From: Flavobacterium collinsii
GTDB taxonomy: Bacteria > Bacteroidota > Bacteroidia > Flavobacteriales > Flavobacteriaceae
Length of the DNA: 64,000 nt
Assembly: GCF_902804485.1 (NCBI RefSeq)
Contig: NZ_CADCST010000047.1
Coordinates: 31,440-95,439 of the forward strand
Direction of reading: 5' to 3'
The notes under the pieces are model-generated. The model worked only from the letters and a program-made list of their open reading frames with translations. It did not search any database and was not told the origin of the DNA. This document shows positions 42,167-51,423 of this stretch, in pieces; position 1 is the stretch's first letter; every line of letters begins with the position of its first letter. A program made the translations under genes and the position numbers.

Positions 42167-45100
42167 TTATTGTTCTCCTTGTAAATCTTCCTGCTCTTTG
42201 CGGTCAAATTTCTTCTCCAATAACAAATACAGAATTGGTAAAACGATTAAAGTCAATAAAGTTGCTGAAACTAATCCTCCAATTACAACGGTTGCCAAAG
42301 GCTTTTGTACCTCTGCTCCACCGCTTGTTGACAATGCCATTGGTAAAAACCCTAATGAAGCAACAGCTGCGGTCATTAAAACCGGACGTAATCGGGTTTT
42401 GGTACCAATTAAAACTCTTTGTAGGGGATCAAGAACTCCCTCGGTTTTGAGCTGATTGAAATACGAAATCAATACAATTCCGTTTAAAACTGCAATACCA
42501 AACAAGGCAATAAAACCAATACCGGCCGAAATACTAAATGGCATTCCACGCATCCACAGTGCAAAGACTCCACCAATTGCCGACAATGGAATGGCTGTAA
42601 AAATCAATCCGGCCTGTTTGAAACTTTTAAAAGTAAAATAAAGCAGCACCAGTATTAATCCTAATGCAATTGGAAGCGCTACCGAAAGTCGTTTAGTGGC
42701 TTCAATTAAATTTTCGAACTGACCGCCATAGGTTACATAATATCCTGCCGGAAGTTTATAGTCCTTATCCAGCTTTTGCTGAATTTCCTCTACCACACTT
42801 TTTATGTCACGGCCACGAACGTTTAATCCAACCGTAATTCTACGTTTTCCGTTTTCACGAATTACCTGCACAGGACCTTGTTCGTACTCCACTGTAGCAA
42901 CTTGCGAAAGCGGCACCTGTTGTCCGTTAGGCAGCGGAATAAACAAATTGCTCACGTCTGTAATATCCGCGCGATTGTTTTCAGTCATGCGCACTACTAC
43001 ATCAAACCTTTTGCTTTCGTCGTAGATTTTTCCGGCACTTTCACCGGCAAAAGACGAACGTATAATCTGATTGATATCGGAAATATTCAATCCGTATAAA
43101 GCGATCTTATTGTAATCGTATTTCACTGTGATTTGTGGTAAACCTGTTACTTTATCGGCTTTTAGATCGCCAATTCCTTCAATACTCTTGATTTTAGAGA
43201 TTAACTCTGTAGCTTTAGCATCCAGGATCTCCAGATCGTCTCCAAAAATCTTAATCGCAATATCACTACGACTTCCGGTCATTAATTCATTAAATCGCAT
43301 CTGAATAGGCTGAGAGATCTCAATGTTGGCTCCCGGGATAACTTCCATTTCTGCCTTCATGGCATTTGCTAAATCTTCCCAATTATCATACTTTCCTTTC
43401 CATTCTTTCTTATCCTTCAAAACAATAATCAAATCACCACTCTCAATAGGCATTGGATCGGTTGGAATTTCCCCGCTACCGATTTTGGTTACGATTGTTT
43501 TGATCTCCGGGAATTTGGCTTTTAAGATCTGTTCGTATTTAGTCGTTGTTTCTACCATTTGTGTAAGCGAACTTCCCGTCATAATGGTAGCGTTTATAGC
43601 CAAATCACCTTCTTCGATGGTAGGAATAAATTCTCCTCCCATTGAATTAAAAATGACTAATCCTAGTGCAAATAAACCCAGTGATACTCCTAAAACTATC
43701 TTTTTAAACTGTAATGCTTTTTTCAAAAAAGGTGTGTAAACCGATTCCAGCCAGGCCATCATTCTGTCGCTGAAATTTTCTTTGTGTTCTGTACTTTTAG
43801 ATAAAAATAAAGCACTCATCATAGGCACATACGTCAAAGAAAGTATAAAGGCTCCGGCAACGGCAAACCCTACTGTCATTGCCATAGGCTTGAACATCTT
43901 ACCCTCTGTTCCTACTAAAGCCAGAATAGGCAGGTACACGATCAGGATAATAATTTCTCCAAAAGCGGCACTATTCCTTATTTTGGAAGCCGAATTGTAA
44001 ACTTCAGCATCCATTTCGTTTTGCGATAGTTCTTTTTTACGTTTGAGTTTCTGCAAGTGATGCATCGTGGCTTCAACAATAATAACAGCTCCGTCCACGA
44101 TGATTCCAAAGTCGATCGCACCAAGGCTCATTAAATTCCCGCTTACGCCAAAGGCATTCATTAAAATAATGGCAAAAAGCATGGCCAGTGGGATTACAGA
44201 AGCTACAATTAAACCTGCACGAAGATTCCCTAGAAATAAGATCAGTACAAAAATAACGATCAAAGCTCCTTCCAATAAGTTTTTTGTAACTGTTCCAATA
44301 GCATTATCGACCAATTTCCCTCTATCGATGAAAGCTTCGGCAACGACACCTTCCGGCAAACTTTTATTGATCTGAACCATTCTTTCATGGATTCTATTAA
44401 CTACTGCACTGGAATTTTCTCCTTTTAGCATCAAAACCATTCCGGAAACAATTTCACCTTTTCCGTCTTTCGTTGAAGCTCCGTAACGTAAGGCAACACC
44501 TTCACGAACTTCGGCCACATCACGAACCAGAACGGGAGAACCATTTCGGTTTTTTACTACCACGTTTCCTAGGTCTTTCGTTCCCTTTGCCATACCAACA
44601 CCTCGGATGAAGTACGCAAACTGGTCTTTTTCGATATAAGCACCACCCGTATTTTGATTGTTTTTTTCGAGTGCGTCAAAAATTTCTGTAATCGTAACTC
44701 CAAGGCTATTTAGCGTATTTGGATTTACAGCAATTTCATATTGCTTCAGTTTCCCTCCCCAGGTACTTACATCGGCTACGCCTTTGAGACCTTGTAATTG
44801 CGGAATGATGATCCAATCCTGAATGGTACGCAGCTTTATCGCATCGTATTTATCTTCATAGCCTTTTTTGGCATAAACGTCGTATTGGTAAATTTCCCCT
44901 AAACCGGTGCTGATAGGTGCCAGCTCGGGCGAACCCGCATAGGCAGGAATATTTTCCTCGGCTTGTTTGAGTCGTTGAAATATTTGTTCTCTGGCCCAGT
45001 AGATATCAACATCGTCCTCAAAAACTACGGTAACCACCGATAATCCGAAACGCGAGATACTGCGGAGTTCTATGATATCCGGAACGGTCTTTACAGCCTG

Positions 45101-45310
45101 TTCTAATGGATACGTAATTAATTGTTCGACTTCCTGACTTGCCAAAGTAGGTGCTGTAGTAATGATCTGCACCTGATTATTAGTTACATCAGGTAGAGCA
45201 TCTAACGGCAATTGTTTGAGTGAATAGCTTCCCCAAGCTATTAATACAAGGGTAAATAATAGTATAACGAATTTATTCTTTATACTAAACTGTATGATTT
45301 TATCTAACAT
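42167..45310 (-). CDS. czcA: HME-RND metal efflux pump (CzcA-like)
   Basis: 1047 aa from ATG 45310; the longer frame upstream lacks homology. Twelve membrane helices and two large periplasmic loops of an RND pump. The fourth-helix motif reads AIDFGIIVDGAVIIVE, the D-F-G ... D ... E signature of zinc/cobalt/cadmium (HME-1) pumps, not the CusA copper form. Proton-driven export from periplasm to outside. First pump gene of a minus-strand operon czcA-czcC-czcB, preceded by a small Cys-rich gene. Confidence 0.95.
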   Translation of the reverse strand: MLDKIIQFSIKNKFVILLFTLVLIAWGSYSLKQLPLDALPDVTNNQVQIITTAPTLASQEVEQLITYPLEQAVKTVPDIIELRSISRFGLSVVTVVFEDDVDIYWAREQIFQRLKQAEENIPAYAGSPELAPISTGLGEIYQYDVYAKKGYEDKYDAIKLRTIQDWIIIPQLQGLKGVADVSTWGGKLKQYEIAVNPNTLNSLGVTITEIFDALEKNNQNTGGAYIEKDQFAYFIRGVGMAKGTKDLGNVVVKNRNGSPVLVRDVAEVREGVALRYGASTKDGKGEIVSGMVLMLKGENSSAVVNRIHERMVQINKSLPEGVVAEAFIDRGKLVDNAIGTVTKNLLEGALIVIFVLILFLGNLRAGLIVASVIPLAMLFAIILMNAFGVSGNLMSLGAIDFGIIVDGAVIIVEATMHHLQKLKRKKELSQNEMDAEVYNSASKIRNSAAFGEIIILIVYLPILALVGTEGKMFKPMAMTVGFAVAGAFILSLTYVPMMSALFLSKSTEHKENFSDRMMAWLESVYTPFLKKALQFKKIVLGVSLGLFALGLVIFNSMGGEFIPTIEEGDLAINATIMTGSSLTQMVETTTKYEQILKAKFPEIKTIVTKIGSGEIPTDPMPIESGDLIIVLKDKKEWKGKYDNWEDLANAMKAEMEVIPGANIEISQPIQMRFNELMTGSRSDIAIKIFGDDLEILDAKATELISKIKSIEGIGDLKADKVTGLPQITVKYDYNKIALYGLNISDINQIIRSSFAGESAGKIYDESKRFDVVVRMTENNRADITDVSNLFIPLPNGQQVPLSQVATVEYEQGPVQVIRENGKRRITVGLNVRGRDIKSVVEEIQQKLDKDYKLPAGYYVTYGGQFENLIEATKRLSVALPIALGLILVLLYFTFKSFKQAGLIFTAIPLSAIGGVFALWMRGMPFSISAGIGFIALFGIAVLNGIVLISYFNQLKTEGVLDPLQRVLIGTKTRLRPVLMTAAVASLGFLPMALSTSGGAEVQKPLATVVIGGLVSATLLTLIVLPILYLLLEKKFDRKEQEDLQGEQ

Positions 45311-45418
45311 TTTAATGGTATAATGACGTGAGAAATGAGACAAAGTATTGCCTATTTTACTGTTGCGGAATAATCGCAACGCTCTTACCCGAATCCCGAT
45401 TCGTCGGGGCGGGCATCA

Positions 45419-45742
45419 TTATGCTATTTGAGGGGGTTGCCAAATGCTTCCGTAGAAATTGGAAGCAAAAACAGAAATGTAATTGGGTAACGGACTTGTG
45501 ATAATAGAATGCGCAACAGGGAAATCAAAACTTAAAAAAGTCTGATAACTTAAAACCTGAGCACCACAACAATTGCACGCACAGAAGGGCGAACATAAAT
45601 CGTTGTCTTTATCGTGTGAGTGATTTGCTTCAGAAGAAAACTGAGCAGTTTTGTGTGCAGCACTGTTTATTTCCATATCTGCACAGGGCATATTGGAAAG
45701 TGCCAGTAAATAAATCGATAATATGATTGTTATCCATTTCAC
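45419..45742 (-). CDS. Small secreted Cys/His-rich protein of the czc operon (DUF6660-like)
   Basis: 107 aa. Signal peptide from the start codon (MKWITIILSIYLLALS), then HSHDKDNDLCSPFCACNCCG, a dense thiol cluster with His/Asp before it, suited to periplasmic metal binding. The only in-frame start preceding the signal peptide is GTG at 45742; an ATG two bases away is out of frame. The -7 box ends 4 nt before it, so the transcript is probably leaderless. Family name DUF6660 is from memory and uncertain. Precedes czcA by 108 bp. Confidence 0.7.
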   Translation of the reverse strand: MKWITIILSIYLLALSNMPCADMEINSAAHKTAQFSSEANHSHDKDNDLCSPFCACNCCGAQVLSYQTFLSFDFPVAHSIITSPLPNYISVFASNFYGSIWQPPQIA

Positions 45743-45746
45743 ATTG

Positions 45747-45773
45747 CAAAAATAGTATTTATTTCGATTCCAA
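45747..45773 (-). promoter_or_regulatory. Promoter of the czc operon
   Basis: On the minus strand: TTG (45773-45771), 16-bp spacer, TATTTTTG (45754-45747). The GTG start at 45742 is 4 nt after the -7 box. Confidence 0.55.
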
Positions 45774-46197
45774 AATCTAAATAATTGAATTTGATGTTTC
45801 TAAAAAAGATAAATGAGTCAGAAAAAACAGCAAAAATCTACCTTTTTTCAAAACATACTTTCTTAAAAAATAATATCGGTGATAAGAAATTTTAGTTAAC
45901 CTTAACAATAATTAACTTTTTTTTCAGATTCATTATTCCATAACAAAAACAAACTATCTACCTGTAAAACAAAAACATACATACTTAATTTCTTAAAAAA
46001 AATACTAGCTCTTAATTTATTTGATGCCATTTTATTAATTAACAATAATAAACACGAAAATTAAGGAGAAATAAATACTAGTACCAGTCTCTTTCTTACT
46101 TTTAAATATCTAAATTTTCTTATAAATATACAGCGATAAAATTGTGGGAGGAAAAAATTAACTATTAAAAGAAAGTCTAAATGCATACAATACATAG

Positions 46198-46320
46198 TTG
46201 TGCCTAATAGCCAAACTATCTATTGGAAAAGGAAAAACAGCACAAAAAAGAGCCGCAAAAAAAACAGAACTGAATAAAATTATTCTTCCCGAAGATGAAG
46301 AACCAAAACCCAAAAAATAA
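46198..46320 (+). pseudogene. Possible remnant of a small basic protein
   Basis: 40 codons from TTG 46198 to TAA 46320: Lys/Ala-rich (GKGKTAQKRAAKKTELNK) then an acidic-proline tail (ILPEDEEPKPKK). It reads like the end of a real protein but has no ATG and no promoter. Not recognised. Confidence 0.25.
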
Positions 46321-47025
46321 TCACCTGACTCCTCAATTTATGCTTTTTTTTGTTTTTAAAGCATACTGCACGAAAAACGAATACCACCAACCTTTACTAA
46401 ACTAATTTTTAAAACATTAGATCCCTTATTTTAACTCTTGCTTTATCCACAAAACAGAAATCGTACAGCGAACCCAATTGGTCTAAATTTGAACCAGTAA
46501 CATGAACTTAAATAAAGTACAATCGCAAAATTCTAAATTCAATTTTATTTAAAATCAGTTACAAAAAAAACACTTCAAAATAAAAACATAATAAACTAAT
46601 TTAAAATAAATTAGACACTTTATATAAAGTAATAACTTAAAACAAAATTCAAACAAAAAAATCACTTTTTAAATAGTTCAGCTGATGATATCAAGGCAAA
46701 TTCTAACGTTAAAACCACAATAATTTTCCCTCTAAAAAACTAAATAATTTGAAAGTGTACTTTTCATCTAAAAACAACGATAAAATCGAAGATTAGCCTT
46801 TTACATGCTTTTTTTGACAAACACACTTTTTGAGGGACATTTTTCTCTGAAATTTAAAATTTAGCCCCGTTTTTCTATATTTTTTAAAAACAATATCGTC
46901 TTCTAAAACCTACAGAAGTTTTATTTTAGATAACAACAGATAAAACGCTGGAAATAAAAACACAACAACAACCAACAAGACAATGTGTCAGGCTTAAAAT
47001 CAATCTTTTTGCGCAATATTTTGCC

Positions 47026-47276
47026 ACCGATATGTAATCCCTCCGGGATATTTTATCTTGCATTAATCAACTACCAATATGTAATCTCTCCGAGATATTT
47101 TTGCTGTTAGTAAAATGCCGACGCATTTACTGACGAAACTTTAGTGGGATACTCCGCTAGATATAAGATATCGGTACCTCTCACACCCATCCACTTCTTT
47201 TGCAGTGAATAAAATATCGACGCACTCAGAAATGAAACCTTAGCGTAATACTCCGCCAGGAGTAAGATATCGGTAA
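47026..47276. repeat. Second REP-like family: ACCGATATGTAATC hairpins
   Basis: Mini-hairpins ATCCC-TCC-GGGAT (47037) and ATCTC-TCC-GAGAT (47084), each preceded by an ATATGTA word, and at the other end two related inverted units with ACTCCGC and AAGATATCGGTA. The whole forms a mosaic inverted repeat. Confidence 0.8.
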
Positions 47277-47277
47277 C

Positions 47278-47317
47278 AAAAAAAAACTCTTAAGGGAATT
47301 AATTCCCTTAAGAGTTT
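47278..47317 (-). terminator. Loopless palindromic terminator of the alcohol dehydrogenase gene
   Basis: A 34-bp perfect palindrome (47284-47317; half site AAACTCTTAAGGGAATT) with no spacer, followed on the minus strand by a T9 run that includes its last three bases. 76 bp beyond the stop codon. Confidence 0.85.
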
Positions 47318-47392
47318 CTTTTACCATAAAGATCCAGAGATACAAACACAAAAAGAAAACCTTTGCAACTCTGCCCCTTTGCCTCTTTGCCC

Positions 47393-48442
47393 CTATAAAG
47401 AAGCCATATCAATTACAAAACGGTACTTAATATCCCCTTTTAGCAATCTTTCATAGGCATCATTTACTTCATTCACACCAATCAGTTCAATATCAGCAGT
47501 AATATTATGTTCAGCGCAAAAATCAAGCATTTCCTGAGTTTCTTTGATTCCGCCAATTGCAGAACCCGCAAAGCTTCTTCTTCCTAAAATAAGACTGAAC
47601 GAAGTTACCGGAAGAGGCTCCATTGGCGCACCAACCAGAGTCAAAGTCCCATCAACTTTTAGCAAATTAAGATATTCGTCGATATTATGCTCTGCCGATA
47701 CACAATCAAGAATAAAATTCAGACTTTTAGCATGTTGCGCCATTTGTTCCGGATCTGTAGACAGCACTACCTCATCTGCGCCCAGACGTTTTGCATCTTC
47801 AGTTTTAGACAATGAAGTTGTAAAAACCACAACATGTGCCCCCATAGCTTTCGCTAATTTGATTCCCATATGTCCCAAACCACCAATACCAACGATCCCT
47901 ACTTTCTGTCCGGGACCAACATTCCAGTGTTTTAATGGTGAATACGTTGTGATACCGGCACAAAGTAAGGGAGCAACTCCCGCAAGATCTAATTTATCAG
48001 AAATATGCAGTACATAATTTTCATCCACCACTATACTTTGAGAATATCCTCCAAACGTCTGTCCGCCTAAATGAGTATCCGGAGAATTAAAGGTTAAAGT
48101 GCTGCCGGCATCACAAAATTGCTCTAAATCGCCTTTGCAATGCTCACATTCTCTGCAAGAGTCAACCATACAACCTACTCCGACTAAGTCGCCAACCTTG
48201 AAGTTTTTTACATGATCTCCTACTTTTGTAACTCTTCCCACGATCTCATGACCCGGAACTATTGGATAAATTGTGCCATGCCATTCGTTTCTCGCCGAAT
48301 GCAAATCCGAATGACAAATTCCACAGTATAGAATTTCTATTTCAACATCATGAGCCAATACCGCTCTGCGTTGAATGTCTAAGGTTTGCAACAGCGCGTC
48401 TGCAGCCTCTGTACCAAAGGCTTTTATGTTTTTTACTTCCAT
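47393..48442 (-). CDS. Zinc-dependent, NAD(P)-dependent alcohol dehydrogenase (YahK/CAD-type)
   Basis: 349 aa. Catalytic-zinc Cys in YCGICHSDLHSARNEW, GHEIVGRVTKVG, structural zinc Cys group VDSCRECEHCKGDLEQFC, and coenzyme-binding GIGGLGHMGIKLAKAMG near residue 185. This is the cinnamyl-alcohol-dehydrogenase-like aldehyde reductase group with broad aldehyde range and NADPH preference. Last of a run of minus-strand genes with two cupins and an AraC regulator. Confidence 0.93.
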   Translation of the reverse strand: MEVKNIKAFGTEAADALLQTLDIQRRAVLAHDVEIEILYCGICHSDLHSARNEWHGTIYPIVPGHEIVGRVTKVGDHVKNFKVGDLVGVGCMVDSCRECEHCKGDLEQFCDAGSTLTFNSPDTHLGGQTFGGYSQSIVVDENYVLHISDKLDLAGVAPLLCAGITTYSPLKHWNVGPGQKVGIVGIGGLGHMGIKLAKAMGAHVVVFTTSLSKTEDAKRLGADEVVLSTDPEQMAQHAKSLNFILDCVSAEHNIDEYLNLLKVDGTLTLVGAPMEPLPVTSFSLILGRRSFAGSAIGGIKETQEMLDFCAEHNITADIELIGVNEVNDAYERLLKGDIKYRFVIDMASL

Positions 48443-48552
48443 TTTTTATTGTTTTTTTTTAGTTTTATTTGTTTCAGGTTTTATTTGTTTCAAGTTTCAC
48501 ATAATCAAAACACAGCTCTTCCCATTGAGAATTTTCTAATTATCTAATTAAA

Positions 48553-48957
48553 TCACTTCCCGTAACTGTAATACTCCTCATCGGTTACACTATCGAGCCA
48601 GATTCCGGTTCCTTTATCAATTTCAGTGATAATGGCAATGTGAGAAAACGAACTAAAGGGTGTCGCCCCGTACCAATGTTCGATTCCGGGCAGAATCGTA
48701 ACCACTTCATCTTTATGAAGCAATCGAACCACCTTGCCTTTTTCCTGAAAATAACCAATTCCGTTTGTAGCAATAAATAACTGCAGCGTTGGATTAACAT
48801 GCCAATTACATCTCGATCCGGGTTCAAAAGAAACCTCTTTAATAACCGTATTATCAGGATGAATGTTGCTGGTTTGTTTTTTATACGAAACATCGCCAGT
48901 CATATAAGTATTGGGGACTTTCCCCTCTTCAATAACAGAAGTATAAAGTGTTGACAT
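48553..48957 (-). CDS. Cupin-domain protein
   Basis: 134 aa from ATG 48957 (a longer frame upstream is not typical). Single cupin: GSRCNWHVNPTLQLFIATNGIGYFQEKG, then HKDEVVTILPGIEHWYGA. The first motif has only part of the usual His set (W-H-V-N), so metal binding may be weakened relative to its neighbour. Paralogue of the next gene upstream. Unknown substrate. Confidence 0.82.
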   Translation of the reverse strand: MSTLYTSVIEEGKVPNTYMTGDVSYKKQTSNIHPDNTVIKEVSFEPGSRCNWHVNPTLQLFIATNGIGYFQEKGKVVRLLHKDEVVTILPGIEHWYGATPFSSFSHIAIITEIDKGTGIWLDSVTDEEYYSYGK

Positions 48958-49053
48958 AAAAATTGTGTTTTTTGAGATTGATTTATTAATTAACATGATC
49001 CGACAAAAGCCGCTCCCTTGAATTGCAGAACAACGCAACACTTGCACCTAAAA

Positions 49054-49470
49054 TCATTTAAAGCTGTTGTACTGTTCATCAGTGACCGGTTCAAGCCAGT
49101 CTACAATGCCTTTTTCAATATTGGTACTAATTGCGATATGAGTAAATTCAACGTCCGGAGAAGCTCCATGCCAATGTTTTATTCCTGGCTGAATATTCAC
49201 AACATCTCCCTCCTGTAGCAATTGAATTGATTTTCCTTCTTCCTGATAAAAGCCTTTTCCTTGGGTGACGATCAAAATTTGTCCACCAGGATGCGTATGC
49301 CAATTATTGCGGGCTCCGGCTTCAAAAACCACGTTACCAACCGCAGTATTCAAAACCGGATCACTTAGAACCAGCATTCTAACCCACACTTTCCCTGTAA
49401 AGTAATCCGCTGAAGCTAAATCTCCTTTAGGAAAAATGGTTTTAACAAATTGATTTTCTGAAGTATTCAT
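49054..49470 (-). CDS. Cupin-domain protein (carboxymuconolactone/mandelonitrile-lyase-like)
   Basis: 138 aa. Cupin motifs NNWHTHPGGQILIVTQGKGFYQEEG and GDVVNIQPGIKHWHGA carry a full His set (H-x-H ... Q ... H-x-H) for a metal. Such small cupins include metal-dependent hydroxynitrile lyases and unknown enzymes near AraC regulators. 96 bp upstream of its paralogue. Confidence 0.85.
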   Translation of the reverse strand: MNTSENQFVKTIFPKGDLASADYFTGKVWVRMLVLSDPVLNTAVGNVVFEAGARNNWHTHPGGQILIVTQGKGFYQEEGKSIQLLQEGDVVNIQPGIKHWHGASPDVEFTHIAISTNIEKGIVDWLEPVTDEQYNSFK

Positions 49471-49655
49471 AATTATTTGTTTTTTACCACCAGTTTAAAC
49501 TAAATCATGAAAGCGGGAATGTGCTTTGTGAAGTATTATTTAGCTTATCGAAAACTGATTAATGATTAATACTAATTATTTCAATGCAAATTTACAGTGG
49601 CAAAGACGCAGAGCGATAACAATAATCAAACAAAAAATTAAGAATATGAAACAAT

Positions 49656-50528
49656 TTACACTCTAAGTGATTTTGGAATTGTTCCTGTAATTCTTTTAAA
49701 GTAGTTATTAAAATAGCTTGGATATTCAAATCCCAGAGAATATCCGATATCCGAAATACTCCAATCTGTATGCTGCAACAAAGCTTTGGCCTCACCAACA
49801 ATTCGCTCTGAAATATGAGTCGTTGTAGGTTTTCCGGTAATTTCTTTCACTGAACGATTCAAATGATTCACATGAACAGCCAAACTCTGCGCATAATCCT
49901 GAGGTGTTTTTAGCGCTAATGGTTCATTTTTGGTTTCTATTGGAAACTGTCTTTCCAACAACTCTAAAAATAACGAAGTAATTCTGGAAGAAGCATTTCT
50001 CGGTTTAAAGAAATTCTCAGAAGGCTGCATTTTCATAGATTCATGCAAAATCAAATTGATATAATTGCGTATTAAATCATCTTTGAAAATATAATCTGTC
50101 TCTTGTTCTTCGATCATCTTCTGAAATAAAGAATCTATAAACAGCTTTTGATCAACTGATAACGAAAAAATAGGCGTACCTCCAATTTTAAAAAGTGGCG
50201 ATTCGTGAAGGCTTTCTGAACGGTCTTTTACCTTCAGAAAATCTTCGGTAAAAACACAAGCATACCCTTCATAAGAAGGCGAAATGATTTCCCAAGAGTA
50301 TGGAATATGTGGATTTCCGAAAAACAATATCGTTCCGTCCGTTTCGATTCCCCTGTCTGCATAATGAATAAAACTTTTGCTGGTATTGATGCAAATCTTA
50401 TAAAAGTCCCTGCGGTTGTAAGTTGGAATCTTACTCACATCTCCATTTACTTCATATACTTTAAAACCTTTTAGCTTTAAATCACTAATACCAAGTTCTG
50501 AACCCTGTTCTTCTAGTTGCTCTTTCAT
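49656..50528 (-). CDS. AraC-family transcriptional regulator
   Basis: 290 aa. N-terminal cupin-like sensing half (about 20-170) and a C-terminal double helix-turn-helix: SLAVHVNHLNRSVKEITGKPTTT and WSISDIGYSLGFEYPSYFNNYFKRITGTIP. Probably activates the cupin and dehydrogenase genes that follow on the same strand. Its -7 box is 4 nt from the ATG, so its mRNA may lack a leader. Confidence 0.92.
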   Translation of the reverse strand: MKEQLEEQGSELGISDLKLKGFKVYEVNGDVSKIPTYNRRDFYKICINTSKSFIHYADRGIETDGTILFFGNPHIPYSWEIISPSYEGYACVFTEDFLKVKDRSESLHESPLFKIGGTPIFSLSVDQKLFIDSLFQKMIEEQETDYIFKDDLIRNYINLILHESMKMQPSENFFKPRNASSRITSLFLELLERQFPIETKNEPLALKTPQDYAQSLAVHVNHLNRSVKEITGKPTTTHISERIVGEAKALLQHTDWSISDIGYSLGFEYPSYFNNYFKRITGTIPKSLRV

Positions 50529-50532
50529 GTTA

Positions 50533-50540
50533 CAAAGTTA
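50533..50540 (-). promoter_or_regulatory. -7 element of the AraC gene
   Basis: TAACTTTG on the minus strand, 4 nt before the ATG at 50528. No TTG at the ideal -33 spacing; a CAA at 50556-50558 gives a 15-bp spacer. Confidence 0.45.
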
Positions 50541-50576
50541 TGAAAATCAAACAAACAATATTGAAGTTGTTTTTTT

Positions 50577-50618
50577 GTTTCTGGTTTCAAGTTCCAAGTT
50601 TCAGGTTTCAGGTTTCAG
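50577..50618. repeat. Tandem heptamer array, 6 units of GTTTCAG type
   Basis: GTTTCTG, GTTTCAA, GTTCCAA and three GTTTCAG, all in exact 7-bp phase. Same motif family as 2157-2205. Confidence 0.9.
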
Positions 50619-50754
50619 GTTGAAACCAGTTTTGTGGTGAAATTGCTAAAGTTCAATTTTGTTGACCCGCTGCTTAAAAAAACGGCTGTTTCTTATTTCA
50701 TAATCAAATCTCAACCATCAGGCATTTATTTTTCATAAAAAAAGCTTGTTATTT

Positions 50755-50776
50755 TATACCAATCGGTATATATTTG
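50755..50776 (+). promoter_or_regulatory. TetR operator 1 overlapping the tetR-type promoter
   Basis: 16-bp operator TATACCAATCGGTATA (50755-50770; palindromic except for the centre) overlaps the -7 box TATATTTG (50769-50776). The reverse complement of the same 16 bp lies before the pump gene. Confidence 0.8.
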
Positions 50777-50796
50777 TGTTTTTATTTTCAATTCTC

Positions 50797-51387
50797 ATGA
50801 GTAAAGCCGAAAGAACCAAACAATTTATTATAGAGGAAACCGCTCCCATTTTCAATATGAAAGGGTACAGCGGCACTTCTATGAGTGATATTACCGAAGC
50901 AACGGGGCTTACAAAAGGGAGCATTTACGGTAACTTTGAAAACAAAGACGAGGTAGCCCTGGCCGCTTTTAAATTCAATGTAAAAAAACTTCAGGATACT
51001 TTTACACAGGAAATCGAAAAGCAAATCACTTTTAAAGACAAATTACTTGTTTATCCAAGACTCTACTCCGATTATTATGAGTTAAGAATCACTCAGGGTG
51101 GATGCCCTATCATCAATACTGCCACCGAAGCTGACGATACGCACCCGGTGCTTAAAAAAAAGGTTGAAAGTATAATTATTGCATGGAAAGAAAAATTGGT
51201 CTATTTTATCAAACAGGGTATTGCGGCTGGAGAATTTAAAGCCGAATCAATAGATCCGGAAAAAACCGCTCTAACCATCATTGCTATTATCGAGGGTGCC
51301 GTTATGATTTCTAAAATAACGGGCGACCTGTCTAATTTATCCACTATTATGCTTTCACTAAAAAAGATAATCGATGACTTAGAATAA
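50797..51387 (+). CDS. TetR/AcrR-family regulator
   Basis: 196 aa from ATG 50797. N-terminal helix-turn-helix GYSGTSMSDITEATGLTKGSIYGNFENKDEV is typical; the ligand domain has a GGCPIINTATEADDTHP segment seen in the TetR_C_6/LmrA-YxaF-like group. It likely represses itself and the DHA2 pump through two operators of identical sequence in opposite orientation. Confidence 0.93.
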   Translation: MSKAERTKQFIIEETAPIFNMKGYSGTSMSDITEATGLTKGSIYGNFENKDEVALAAFKFNVKKLQDTFTQEIEKQITFKDKLLVYPRLYSDYYELRITQGGCPIINTATEADDTHPVLKKKVESIIIAWKEKLVYFIKQGIAAGEFKAESIDPEKTALTIIAIIEGAVMISKITGDLSNLSTIMLSLKKIIDDLE

Positions 51388-51423
51388 AGTCAATAAAACA
51401 ACATCCTTTTTTTTAATTAAAAA

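Larger units (their letters stand above)
45743..47392. other. 1.65-kb gene-poor AT-rich region
   Basis: No credible gene. It holds a short open frame without ATG at 46198-46320 ending in a peptide-like NKIILPEDEEPKPKK (possible remnant of a small basic protein), a single perfect DnaA box TTATCCACA at 46443-46451, a REP-like cluster at 47026-47276 and a palindromic terminator at 47278. The stretch 46500-46900 is extremely A/T-rich. Confidence 0.7.

Noticed and set aside
41917..42455. Plus-strand frames of 177 and 137 codons over the czcA/czcC junction
   Set aside because: Antisense to two well-supported genes and spanning their junction.
42456..44375. Several plus-strand open frames of 60-140 codons inside czcA
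   Set aside because: They are antisense shadows of a 1047-aa gene with clear RND motifs; low-complexity composition and no promoter or homology.
47544..48017. 157-codon plus-strand frame opposite the alcohol dehydrogenase gene
   Set aside because: It is fully antisense to a gene with all zinc-site and Rossmann motifs.
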